DNA of 64,000 nucleotides from Porphyromonas bennonis DSM 23058 = JCM 16335. GTDB lineage: Bacteria; Bacteroidota; Bacteroidia; Bacteroidales; Porphyromonadaceae. Below are positions 7,424-14,960 of the stretch, piece by piece. The position numbers and the translations under genes are program-made. Each line of letters opens with the position of its first letter. The stretch's first letter is position 1. The stretch lies in assembly GCF_000375645.1 (NCBI RefSeq), contig NZ_AQWR01000002.1:1-64000 (forward strand), read 5' to 3'. The notes under the pieces are model-generated. The model did no database searches and was not told where the DNA came from. It worked only from the letters and a program-made list of their open reading frames with translations.

Positions 7424-9415
7424 ATGAAAAAGACTTACAAGGCAATGCTATGCTCTATCGCCCTGATGACGGCGGCCCTCACCGGCTGTCAGCAGGAGAG
7501 AGGGCTGGCACCTGATCAGACAGTACAGGACGGGGCCGAGGTGGCACAGTTCTCCTCCGGCTCCATCACACGAGTGGAGAACGGAACCAGCTGGGAGGGA
7601 ACCGAGATGATCGGTATCTCAAATGTCACCAAGGCTCAGGCCGCCACCACTAACGTAGCATACAAGGCTACGTCAGCCGGTAGTGCCACCAACTTTGCAG
7701 ACCAGGGGACGAAGCTTCTTCTCCCGGGCGACAATTCTGAGGTAAAGTTTGCCGCCTATTACCCTTACGTGAGCTCAATCTCTGAGAACACGGCTTCCTA
7801 CATCATCAGCAAGGGAAGTGACCAGCCGGTACTCTTTGCAACGCAGAGTGGCACAGCAGCCAATCCCAAGCTCCCCTTTACCTTCAAGCACAAGCTGGCT
7901 CAGGTGAAGATCATCCTCTCCGCTCAGGAGGGTCTCAGCCTCGATGACCTCTCTACCGTGCTCTTCAAGGGCGGTGTAACCGACGTGAAGATGAATGTCC
8001 TCACCGGAGAGCTCTCCACCGGCACCACAAAGGGCGATATCACCCTGACGAAGGAGGCAGAGGGCACCTACAGCTCCTACATCGTGCCTCAGGCAGTGGA
8101 CAATACTTTTGCCTTTGTGATGACACTGGGCGGGAAGAGCTACACCCTCAGCATGGACAAGGTGAATGCGGCTCCGACCAAGCTGGATAGCGGCTTCTCC
8201 TACACCTTTAAAGCCAAGCTGACCAAGGACGGCAAGGTGGTCAATCCTGACGGCAGCACCATCGGCGACATCGATGACGGCGGCACAGGAGATGGTGGCG
8301 ACGTCACCCCCGACGATCCGTCAGCGAAGGCGCTGCCCTTTGTGAATGACTTTAAGGCTGCCACTTCCCTTGATCCCTTCTTTGCTTTCAGCGAGACTGG
8401 CGATGAGGCGTGGAGGATCAGCAACGACGGACAGTACAAGAATGGCGCCTCCATGAGTGGTTACAAGGGCGGAGCGAAGGCAAATGTCGACTGGCTCATC
8501 ACCCCTGCTATGGACTTCACCGGTGCGACTGCCCCCAAGCTCTTCCTTAATCACACCATCGGTCATGCCGGTAACGTGGAGGAGGAGCAGCAGGTACTGA
8601 TCTCCAAGGACTATGTCTCCGGTGATCCCACCAAGGCGACCTGGACCAAGCTAACGATCACCTACCCCGGGAAGCCTGCGGAGGGGAAGAACTTCAGCAC
8701 CATCGACTCTGAGACGGACCTCTCCGCGTACGCCGGCGAGAAGAACATCCACATCGCTCTCAAGTACACCAGCACCGATGAGGCTTCTGCTCAGTGGCAG
8801 ATCGGGAAGTTTGAAGTGAAGGAAACGGGCAGTACTGAGCCCGGCACCGAGGAGCCTGGCACAGAGGAGCCTGGCACAGAGGAGCCTGGCACAGAGCCGG
8901 AGCAGCCTACCACCAGCAACCTGCTCTTCCCCGGAGCCGACTTCGAGGACTTCGCTGCCTTTACCAGCAAGCTCAACAAATTCGGTCTGAAGAACTACGC
9001 CACTCAGGCAGACGATCCCGACCAGGGCAAGGTGCTCCAGATCAAGGGGACTCCACAGAAGAATGATTATGTCTTTACGGTGGAGAACGTGGAGGTCAAG
9101 GCAACCAATCCCCTTAAGATCACCTTTAAGCTGAAAGGTGAGTGCGCAGGCAAGAGTATCTCAATCAACGTTTATGACAAGAGTGGTAACTATGTCAAGT
9201 ACAACCTGGGAGATATAACTACCGATGCGAAGATCAGTGTAGCCGAGTCTAATCAGTACAATGGCTCCATCAATACTAACGGCAAGTGGATTACGATCAC
9301 GCTTGATCTGACCGGAGTCGAAGTCAATACCTCAGGCAGTGGTAACCTCTTTGCCCTCAAGGTAGGCAAGGAGGCAGCTTGGGACGTTATGCTCGATGAC
9401 TTCAAGATCGAGTAA
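7424..9415 (+). CDS. Fimbrillin-like mosaic surface lipoprotein
   Basis: A 663-residue lipoprotein. Lipobox ALTGC places the acylated cysteine near residue 20, and the start at 7424 follows a TATATTTG box. The first ~290 residues resemble the fimbrillin/Mfa-like family (FTFKHKLAQVKI then YTFKAKLTKDG), the fold of Bacteroidota type V pili. A glycine/aspartate linker leads to a second beta-sandwich domain (about 305-470; VNDFKA, WLITPAMDF) of the choice-of-anchor/cleaved-adhesin type. A PGTEE repeat linker follows, then a third beta-sandwich ending in DVMLDDFKIE that resembles a carbohydrate-binding module. It is probably a surface adhesin or glycan binder. It is monocistronic and bounded by a terminator, so it lacks the usual fimbrial operon partners. 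Confidence 0.7.
   Translation: MKKTYKAMLCSIALMTAALTGCQQERGLAPDQTVQDGAEVAQFSSGSITRVENGTSWEGTEMIGISNVTKAQAATTNVAYKATSAGSATNFADQGTKLLLPGDNSEVKFAAYYPYVSSISENTASYIISKGSDQPVLFATQSGTAANPKLPFTFKHKLAQVKIILSAQEGLSLDDLSTVLFKGGVTDVKMNVLTGELSTGTTKGDITLTKEAEGTYSSYIVPQAVDNTFAFVMTLGGKSYTLSMDKVNAAPTKLDSGFSYTFKAKLTKDGKVVNPDGSTIGDIDDGGTGDGGDVTPDDPSAKALPFVNDFKAATSLDPFFAFSETGDEAWRISNDGQYKNGASMSGYKGGAKANVDWLITPAMDFTGATAPKLFLNHTIGHAGNVEEEQQVLISKDYVSGDPTKATWTKLTITYPGKPAEGKNFSTIDSETDLSAYAGEKNIHIALKYTSTDEASAQWQIGKFEVKETGSTEPGTEEPGTEEPGTEEPGTEPEQPTTSNLLFPGADFEDFAAFTSKLNKFGLKNYATQADDPDQGKVLQIKGTPQKNDYVFTVENVEVKATNPLKITFKLKGECAGKSISINVYDKSGNYVKYNLGDITTDAKISVAESNQYNGSINTNGKWITITLDLTGVEVNTSGSGNLFALKVGKEAAWDVMLDDFKIE
8837..8896 (+). 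repeat. 15-bp tandem repeat coding for EPGTE
   Basis: Four consecutive 15-bp units (8837-8851, 8852-8866, 8867-8881, 8882-8896). The last three are identical (GAGCCTGGCACAGAG) and the first differs at two positions. They encode the proline/glutamate linker between domains 2 and 3 of the lipoprotein. Identity at DNA level suggests recent expansion and possible length variation between strains without a frameshift. Confidence 0.9.
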
Positions 9416-9436
9416 GTAGACTTTACACCATACGAC

Positions 9437-9478
9437 AAAGCGGTCGACAGCCTATTGTGGTTGTCGACCGCTTTTGCT
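9437..9478. terminator. Bidirectional terminator between convergent genes
   Basis: Arms AAAGCGGTCGACA (9437-9449) and TGTCGACCGCTTT (9462-9474) form a perfect 13-bp stem. It has T-rich sequence on the right for the plus strand and an A run on the left for the minus strand. It can serve both the lipoprotein gene ending at 9415 and the RNase Z gene ending at 9494. Confidence 0.8.
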
Positions 9479-9493
9479 TTTCCTCCTTTTCTC

Positions 9494-10471
9494 CTACTCT
9501 TCCCCTCGCAATCGCTCTAAGTCGAGGAGCTGTCCCTCGTGAGCGAGGAGGGAGCGGGGGAAGACCTCCTTGGCTTCCGCTAAGAGGATTGCCTCCTCCG
9601 TCTCAGGCGTGTATCGGGAGGAGAAGTGACCGAGGAGGAGATGCCCCGCTCCGGCAAGTCTTGCCACCTCGGCTGCCTGACGGGGGGTGGAGTGACCGCG
9701 CTGCTTGGCGAGTTCGCTCCACTCCTCTCCGAGGGTCGCCTCATGGTAGAGCAGGTCGACCCCGCGGACATAGTCCGCCGTCGCTTCCCGGTAGATCGTG
9801 TCGGAGCAGTAGGCATAGCTGAGCGGGCGTCGACTCGGTGTGGTGACAGAGGCGGCCGGGACGACTGTGCCGTCCTCCCGGACGTAGTCGCGCCCCTGCT
9901 TGAGGCTGCCGAAGTAGGCTATGGGGACCCCTGCACGATCAGCTGCCTCCCGATCCAGATGCGGCAGGAGTGGCACCTCGTCAAATCGGTAGCCGATACA
10001 GGGGACGCGGTGCTTGAGCGGAAAGCAGGAGACAGTCACCGACCGATCCTCGTAGATCACCGTCCGCCCGGTGGGCGCACACTCGTGCACCTCGATCTCT
10101 GCATACCGCTCCTCCCCCTTCTCTCCGGTGAAGTAGCGAACCACCCGATCGACAAAGTCTGCCGTACCCACCGGACCGTAGATATGGATCGGATGATCAA
10201 AGCTCATCAGCGACATCGTGCTGATCAGCCCCGGTAACCCGAGGCAATGATCGCCATGAAGGTGGGTGATAAAGATGCGGTGTAGGCTCGCTATCGGCAC
10301 GCCATACCGCATCATCTGGAGCTGAGTCCCCTCGGCACAGTCGATGAGGAAGGCCTTATTGCCTCTCAGTCGCACCACTTGTGCGGAGGGGTTGTGACCG
10401 AGGGAGGGCTTGGCCGCACCGCAGCCCAGCACCTGGACATACATGCCGACTCCGATCTCCGGTCTACTCAT
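9494..10471 (-). CDS. rnz: Ribonuclease Z
   Basis: A metallo-beta-lactamase-fold endonuclease that matures tRNA 3' ends in the cytoplasm. The 325-residue protein has the RNase Z hallmarks: VLGCGAAKP at the N-terminus, the zinc motif THLHGDH (H70, H72, D74, H75), YCSDT, and the late histidine in LLLGHFSSRY. In minus-strand order it follows the MerR gene, and its ATG overlaps the end of that gene (AATGAGTAG) by 8 bp, indicating translational coupling. Methionine 10 (10444) is a possible later start. CCA is not encoded in the tRNA in this window, consistent with 3' trimming and CCA addition. Confidence 0.92.
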   Translation of the reverse strand: MSRPEIGVGMYVQVLGCGAAKPSLGHNPSAQVVRLRGNKAFLIDCAEGTQLQMMRYGVPIASLHRIFITHLHGDHCLGLPGLISTMSLMSFDHPIHIYGPVGTADFVDRVVRYFTGEKGEERYAEIEVHECAPTGRTVIYEDRSVTVSCFPLKHRVPCIGYRFDEVPLLPHLDREAADRAGVPIAYFGSLKQGRDYVREDGTVVPAASVTTPSRRPLSYAYCSDTIYREATADYVRGVDLLYHEATLGEEWSELAKQRGHSTPRQAAEVARLAGAGHLLLGHFSSRYTPETEEAILLAEAKEVFPRSLLAHEGQLLDLERLRGEE

Positions 10472-10847
10472 TATCGTTGGGGGCAATGCCGTAAGTCTCT
10501 CCCACTCGATCCCTCAGTGCGGTGAGTCGCTCACGGACCTTCATCAGCCTCTCCCTAACCTCCAGATCGACATCCAGGTCAGGGTGATCCAGCTGCTCCG
10601 CAGCAGCCTGCAGGGTCATCCCCCTCACCTCGACCAAGTAGTAGATCCGCTCGATCAGCTTCAGGTCATCGATGGAGTAGCGACGAGAGCCGCTCGGCAT
10701 CCGTCGTGGAGAGAGGGAGGTCCCTTTCTCCCAATACCGCAGGACATGCTCCTCGACTCCGAAGAATGCAGCCGTCTCCTTTATCGTGTATAGCCTGCGC
10801 GGCAGGCTCTCTATGTTTTTCCTCTGTCCGGTCCTCTCTTTTCTCAT
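10464..10847 (-). CDS. MerR family transcriptional regulator
   Basis: A 127-residue protein with a winged helix-turn-helix of MerR type near the N-terminus (LYTIKETAAFFGVEEHVLRYWEK, about 19-41; SGSRRYSIDDLKLIERI) and a helical C-terminal part. It lacks a long effector-binding domain, so it belongs to the short MerR-like group common in Bacteroidota. No metal-binding cysteines are present. It sits 6 bp after apbE and overlaps rnz. Target and signal are unknown. Confidence 0.85.
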   Translation of the reverse strand: MRKERTGQRKNIESLPRRLYTIKETAAFFGVEEHVLRYWEKGTSLSPRRMPSGSRRYSIDDLKLIERIYYLVEVRGMTLQAAAEQLDHPDLDVDLEVRERLMKVRERLTALRDRVGETYGIAPNDNE

Positions 10848-10853
10848 AGTCTC

Positions 10854-11867
10854 TTACTTCAGGGGGAGAAGGTCTAAGCGGTGGGTGTAGGTGAGGTAGC
10901 CGGTGCCGGTGGGGTCAGCGTAGACAAAGAGGACACCGAGCAGGGGCTGTCCCTCGAGGATCTCCTTCGCTCGCTCCAGTCCAACTGCCATAAAGGCGGT
11001 CGCCCAGGCGTCTGCCTCCATAGTAGTGGGGGCAACGACCGTAGCCTCGAGGATGTCACTATGAGCAGGACGTCCGGTGACGGCGTTGACGGTGTGGGCG
11101 ACCTTCTTCCCCTCGATGAGCTTGTAGTTGCGATAGTCTCCGCTGGTGGCGACCCCCATTTTCTCACACATCTCGATCTTACCGAGGAGCTCATTGACGG
11201 TGGAGGTATTGTCCTCGATCGGCTTATTGATCCCGAGGCTCCAGCACTCGCCCCGAGGGTTGCGCCCATGGCAGGTCACCTCACCACCGATCTCCACCAT
11301 ATAGTCCTCCACCCCGTAGTGCTCCAGCGTACGAGCAACGAGATCGACGACATACCCTTTGGAGAGCGACGCAAGCCCCATGGAGAGCCGAGGGTCATCC
11401 TTGGTGATCCGATGAGCAAGGGTGTCGATGCGAATGTGTCTGTACCCGACAAACCGGAGCACCGAGTCGACCTGCTCGTCTGTCGCCAGCCGGGTCACTC
11501 CCTTCTTGGTTCCGAAGCCCCAGATATCGAAGAGCGGACCACCGGTGACATCATAGACGCCATCCGTTGCCTCGCTCACGATCATCGCCTGCCGCAGCAC
11601 CTCCTCCAGCATGGGATCGGTCCGGTCGCTGGTATTGGCATTGATCCGGGAGACGACGGAGGTGGGATCAAAGTTATTGAGTACCGCATTGAAGGCATCC
11701 ATCGTCGAGTCTATCTGCTCAGCCAGGGGCTCTTCGGCACGATAGGTCACGGTGTAGTAGGTGGTAAAGCGCTCTCCTGTCTCACGGTAAAACGTCCCCT
11801 CCCCACGATTACAACCGGTGAGAAGAAGGAAGAGAAAGAGGGAGAGAGTCAACAGATCAGATCTCAT
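10854..11867 (-). CDS. apbE: FAD:protein FMN transferase (ApbE lipoprotein)
   Basis: Transfers FMN to threonine residues of exported flavoproteins such as the NQR and RNF subunits. The 337-residue protein begins with a lipoprotein signal (FLLLTGC, cysteine 19), then shows ApbE motifs: FDPTSVVSRIN, YDVTGGPLFDIWGFG, SMGLASLSKGYVVD, GGEVTCHG and the C-terminal TTMEADAWATAFMAVG. Start 11867 overlaps the glycosyltransferase stop by 11 bp. An upstream ATG at 11879 would add four residues. No NQR or RNF genes are nearby. Confidence 0.93.
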   Translation of the reverse strand: MRSDLLTLSLFLFLLLTGCNRGEGTFYRETGERFTTYYTVTYRAEEPLAEQIDSTMDAFNAVLNNFDPTSVVSRINANTSDRTDPMLEEVLRQAMIVSEATDGVYDVTGGPLFDIWGFGTKKGVTRLATDEQVDSVLRFVGYRHIRIDTLAHRITKDDPRLSMGLASLSKGYVVDLVARTLEHYGVEDYMVEIGGEVTCHGRNPRGECWSLGINKPIEDNTSTVNELLGKIEMCEKMGVATSGDYRNYKLIEGKKVAHTVNAVTGRPAHSDILEATVVAPTTMEADAWATAFMAVGLERAKEILEGQPLLGVLFVYADPTGTGYLTYTHRLDLLPLK

Positions 11868-12828
11868 CACGTAGGGCATAGTTATTTCGTCCGGGACTCT
11901 GCCGGGCTATGAGCTCCCCGAGGAAGCCGGTGAGGAAGAGCAAGACTCCCAGCACGATAGCCAGGAGACAGAGGTAAAAAGCAGGCAGATCGGTTACCAG
12001 TCGGGCAGGGATACCATGATAGAGAGAGTAAAGCTTCGATCCGAGGACGCAGAGGAGGGCGATCAGTCCGAAGAAAAACATGACGCTGCCCCAGAGACCG
12101 AAGAAGTGCATCGGCTTGCGACCAAAGGTGCCCATAAACCAGAGGACCAGGAGATCGAGGTAGCCGTTGACAAATCGGTCCATGCCAAACTTTGTCTTCC
12201 CATACTTGCGAGGCTGGTGATGGACCACCAGCTCACCGATCTTGCCGTAGCCCGCCATCTTCGCCATGTAGGGGAGGTAGCGGTGCATGTCGTTATAGAC
12301 CTCGATGTGCTTCACCACCTCATTCTTGTAGCTCTTAAGACCACAATTGAAGTCATGCAGCGGGATGCCGGAGAAGAAGCGCACCGTGGCATTGAAGAGC
12401 TTCGTGGGACCGGTCTTGGAGAGCGGGTCATACCGCTTCTTCTTCCACCCACTCACCACGTCGTAGTCCTCCTCACGGATCATCCGATAGAGCTCGGGGA
12501 TCTCATCAGGAGAGTCCTGCAGGTCGGCATCCATCGTGATGACGACGGCGCCGGCAGCGCGCTCAAATCCCGTCTGCAGCCCGGGCGACTTCCCGTAGTT
12601 GCGAGCAAAGCGGACCGCACGGACATGGGGATCCTCCGCATGCAGCCGCTCGATGATCTCCCAGGAGCGATCGGTACTTCCATCGTCGATAAAGATGATC
12701 TCATACGTGACCCCCATCTCGGTGACGACACGGGTGATCCACTCGTGCAGCTCGGGGAGGGACTCCTGCTCATTGTAGAGCGGGATGACGATCGACAAGT
12801 CTATGGGGTAATTCTTCTCTTGAGACAT
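11857..12828 (-). CDS. Family 2 glycosyltransferase, polyprenyl-phosphate type with two C-terminal membrane helices
   Basis: A 323-residue DPM1/GtrB-like enzyme: SIVIPLYNEQESL (12-24), DDGST (48-52), TMDADLQDSPDEI (DxD at 100-102), DFNCGLKSYK, and two hydrophobic C-terminal segments. It likely transfers a sugar from a nucleotide donor to undecaprenyl phosphate at the inner membrane for glycan or lipid modification. Sugar unknown. The frame is open seven codons further upstream, but a TACCTTTG box on this strand (12847-12854) overlaps that start, so 12828 (MSQEKN) is preferred. Next gene apbE overlaps its end. Confidence 0.85.
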   Translation of the reverse strand: MSQEKNYPIDLSIVIPLYNEQESLPELHEWITRVVTEMGVTYEIIFIDDGSTDRSWEIIERLHAEDPHVRAVRFARNYGKSPGLQTGFERAAGAVVITMDADLQDSPDEIPELYRMIREEDYDVVSGWKKKRYDPLSKTGPTKLFNATVRFFSGIPLHDFNCGLKSYKNEVVKHIEVYNDMHRYLPYMAKMAGYGKIGELVVHHQPRKYGKTKFGMDRFVNGYLDLLVLWFMGTFGRKPMHFFGLWGSVMFFFGLIALLCVLGSKLYSLYHGIPARLVTDLPAFYLCLLAIVLGVLLFLTGFLGELIARQSPGRNNYALRDEI

Positions 12829-12846
12829 ATAGGTATAATAGAGGGA

Positions 12847-12854
12847 CAAAGGTA
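12847..12854 (-). promoter_or_regulatory. Bacteroidota -7 box for glycosyltransferase-apbE-merR-rnz
   Basis: TACCTTTG on the minus strand, just after the DUF4199 stop and about 19 bp before the chosen start at 12828. It would allow these genes to be transcribed independently of the DUF4199 gene. Confidence 0.55.
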
Positions 12855-12861
12855 CCGATAA

Positions 12862-13398
12862 TCAGCCTCTGCGGAGGAAGATCGAGGCGATGAAGATATA
12901 GAGCGTCCCGAGGGTAAAGGAGAGTGAGATCACCCCTCTCGTCATCAGTGCGGGCGTGATTCCCCGATAGGACTCCAGCAACACCTCCCGGTCCGCCTCG
13001 CTGCCCAGCATCTGACCCGCGAGCTCGATACTCTGCTCCATATAGCTGACAAACGTAGGATCTCGGAAGAGGTAGGTGAAGACCAGTAGGTAAGCCAGCG
13101 TCGCCACGATCAGGGCAAAGAGGTAGATCACTCCCATCACAGTGACACAGCGGGAGTAGGACAGCTGCTCTCCAAATACGATCAGTCGGTACTTCCGCAG
13201 CTCCTGAGTCAGCAGAACCGGGATCAGGATCAGCCCACCCGTAAGGAAGAGTGTGGAGAAAAGGGGTTGCTTGTAGAAGAGCATCCCGACAGCCTGAGCC
13301 ACGAAGCCCATGCCGACGAGTAGCCCGCTCCACATCATTGCCTGCAGGAAGCTTCGGGCGAGACGCTTTTTCTGTGTGTCCTTATTATCCGGATCCAT
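12862..13398 (-). CDS. DUF4199 family inner membrane protein
   Basis: A 178-residue protein with four hydrophobic segments (about 20-42, 47-64, 84-110 and 150-174). The layout matches the Bacteroidota family DUF4199: basic N-terminus, two close helices, a loop, then a third helix and a negatively charged extracytoplasmic stretch. No catalytic motif is visible and the function is unknown. DUF4199 genes frequently precede a DPM-like glycosyltransferase in Bacteroidota, as here, so a role in the same envelope glycan process is plausible. A TACCTTTG box lies 26 bp upstream. Confidence 0.75.
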   Translation of the reverse strand: MDPDNKDTQKKRLARSFLQAMMWSGLLVGMGFVAQAVGMLFYKQPLFSTLFLTGGLILIPVLLTQELRKYRLIVFGEQLSYSRCVTVMGVIYLFALIVATLAYLLVFTYLFRDPTFVSYMEQSIELAGQMLGSEADREVLLESYRGITPALMTRGVISLSFTLGTLYIFIASIFLRRG

Positions 13399-13423
13399 AT
13401 GGTATCATCGACGTAGTGAGAGA

Positions 13424-13431
13424 CAAAGGTA
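13424..13431 (-). promoter_or_regulatory. Bacteroidota -7 box for DUF4199 gene
   Basis: TACCTTTG on the minus strand, 26 bp upstream of the start at 13398. Confidence 0.55.
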
Positions 13432-13490
13432 CCAATTAATGTAGCAGGACAGCACCGCCATATACAAGTCTCCCAGGGTGGAGCAGCGGA

Positions 13491-13543
13491 AAAACAAAAA
13501 AAAGAAGAAGTAACAAACCCCTCAAAGGCTCATTACTTCTTCT
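13491..13543 (-). terminator. Rho-independent terminator of tRNA-Asp
   Basis: On the minus strand AGAAGAAGTAA (13543-13533) pairs with TTACTTCTTCT (13513-13503), an 11-bp stem, followed by a long T-rich run (A-rich at 13491-13503 on plus). It begins directly after the tRNA 3' end. Confidence 0.85.
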
Positions 13544-13544
13544 G

Positions 13545-13618
13545 CGGTGCGAACGGGACTCGAACCCGTGACCTCCTGCGTGACAGGCAGGCATTCTAAC
13601 CAGCTGAACTACCGCACC
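13545..13618 (-). tRNA. tRNA-Asp (anticodon GTC)
   Basis: Read on the minus strand, a 74-nt cloverleaf begins GGTGCGG and ends TCGCACC plus discriminator G. The acceptor stem closes with a G-U pair at position 7. The anticodon loop is CTGTCAC (anticodon GTC), with stem CCTGC/GCAGG. The T arm is ACGGG-TTCGAGT-CCCGT. CCA is not encoded. It is a single-gene unit with its own -7 box upstream and terminator downstream. Confidence 0.96.
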
Positions 13619-13674
13619 TAACTTCCAGAACTTCTACAGGTCTCTCCGACCCTGTTTCTTTCGGTTTTGCTCTG

Positions 13675-13682
13675 CAAAGGTA
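13675..13682 (-). promoter_or_regulatory. Bacteroidota -7 box for tRNA-Asp
   Basis: TACCTTTG on the minus strand, 57 bp upstream of the mature tRNA 5' end. Confidence 0.6.
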
Positions 13683-13727
13683 AGAATTTTATTGGATACC
13701 GCAAGGGGGCAACCCCTTCACTCTTGA

Positions 13728-14585
13728 CTAAAAGGTGAGATGAGTCATGATCGGGAAGTGATCCGACGGCAGTCGACCGTGATCTTGATCGGTGATAGTC
13801 CGATAGTTATCCACCCTGATATTAGGTGACACCCAGATATAGTCGATCGGTTCATCAGCGAAGTTAGTCAGATCAAAATCATGAAATGTGCCGGAGGGGC
13901 CATAGGGCTTCGTCTGACTTATGGTCCTGGAGTCACGCAGCAGTGCCGCCTCCCGTAGGATCCGTATCGGCTCCTCATCGGGACCGGCATTGAAGTCCCC
14001 TGTGAGGATCACCGTCTCTCCCCGATCGAGCAGCGGACGGATCCGGCTCAGTATAAGGTGCGAGGACTGCCGTCTCGCCTCCTGACCGACGTGATCGTAG
14101 TGGACGTTGAAGAAGTACAGTGTCTTGCCACTCACGCGATCGCGGAAGTGTCCCCAGCTACAGATCCGCAGACACTCCGATGCATCCCAGCCGTGGGACG
14201 GCACCTCTGGCGTCTCCGAGAGCCAGAAGTTTCCTTGATCCAGCAGATCGAAGCGGTCGCTCCGGTAGAAGATAGCGGAGTGCTCGCCGGCCTCCTTCCC
14301 ATCATCACGCCCCACCCCGATGTAGTCATAGCCCTCGAGAGCATCGATATCCCTCAGTTGCTCTAAGTAGCCCTCCTGGGTGCCGAGGAAGTCAAAGTCA
14401 TAGTAGGCGATCAGGTCTGTAACCATCTGACGGCGATTGGCCCAGATATTTTCACCATCGTGGTCATTGATATACCTAAGATTGAAGCTTCCCACGGTAA
14501 GGGATTGTGCAGTCTGCTGCGCCTGAGTCACCCCCCCGAGGAGTAGCGTGGTGATCACGAGGAGCGCCGGAAATAGTCGTCTCAT
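13728..14585 (-). CDS. Secreted endonuclease/exonuclease/phosphatase (EEP) family protein
   Basis: A 285-residue protein with a signal peptide (about 1-22, ending TQAQ) followed by the EEP fold: SFNLRYIN (metal Asn 34), FLGTQEG (Glu 71), WGHFRDR, FFNVHYDHVG, ILTGDFNAG and the terminal SDHFPIMTHL (catalytic Asp-His). The enzyme cleaves phosphodiester or phosphomonoester bonds outside the cytoplasm. Bacteroidota homologues often sit in mannan or glycan loci, and some relatives are sphingomyelinase-like. The start at 14585 is preferred because a TATCTTTG box (14609-14616) lies within the longer frame. Divergent from a second secreted phosphoesterase, with array A3 between them. Confidence 0.85.
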   Translation of the reverse strand: MRRLFPALLVITTLLLGGVTQAQQTAQSLTVGSFNLRYINDHDGENIWANRRQMVTDLIAYYDFDFLGTQEGYLEQLRDIDALEGYDYIGVGRDDGKEAGEHSAIFYRSDRFDLLDQGNFWLSETPEVPSHGWDASECLRICSWGHFRDRVSGKTLYFFNVHYDHVGQEARRQSSHLILSRIRPLLDRGETVILTGDFNAGPDEEPIRILREAALLRDSRTISQTKPYGPSGTFHDFDLTNFADEPIDYIWVSPNIRVDNYRTITDQDHGRLPSDHFPIMTHLTF

Positions 14586-14608
14586 ATTGAAATAGTCTTG
14601 TTCTTCCA

Positions 14609-14616
14609 CAAAGATA
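14609..14616 (-). promoter_or_regulatory. Bacteroidota -7 box for EEP gene
   Basis: TATCTTTG on the minus strand, 24 bp upstream of the signal-peptide start at 14585. It decides the start. Confidence 0.6.
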
Positions 14617-14692
14617 GCCATTATTCCCGACGAGCAGTACGAAAAGAGCCACTCCAGACCTGGCTCCATCACAGCTCAGATATCCCCTTTCA

Positions 14693-14752
14693 CTTTTACC
14701 GGTAATAGTGAAAACTAATACCGGTAACGGTCGTCACTAATACCGGTATTAG
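14693..14752. repeat. 22-bp-period palindrome array A3 (3 units)
   Basis: Units CTTTTACCGGTAATAG (14693-14708), CTAATACCGGTAACGG (14715-14730) and CTAATACCGGTATTAG (14737-14752), with spacers TGAAAA and TCGTCA. The array is in the 375-bp divergent intergenic region between the two phosphoesterase genes. Apart from the array and two -7 boxes I see nothing else there. Confidence 0.9.
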
Positions 14753-14869
14753 ATTTATCTCACATAGGCAGTACTTCCTAACGGTCTTTACGCCAAGTGT
14801 AATCCGGTGTAATGGTGCCCGGAAACAGATCTGTATCAGTGATGACACGCTTATGAGACAGCGACGTGG

Positions 14870-14877
14870 TAGGTTTG
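14870..14877 (+). promoter_or_regulatory. Bacteroidota -7 box for metallophosphoesterase
   Basis: TAGGTTTG, 83 bp before the chosen start at 14961. Confidence 0.45.
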
Positions 14878-14960
14878 TGGAAAGTAACACGGAAGCAATC
14901 ATCTATCTTATGAAACAGCACATCCCTGGACACTATCATAAAGGTCACACTCTGAGGCTA

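Noticed and set aside
10881-11912. 343-codon plus-strand frame opposite apbE
   Set aside because: Shadow of apbE, which has full ApbE motifs and a lipobox. The plus frame shows no recognisable domain.
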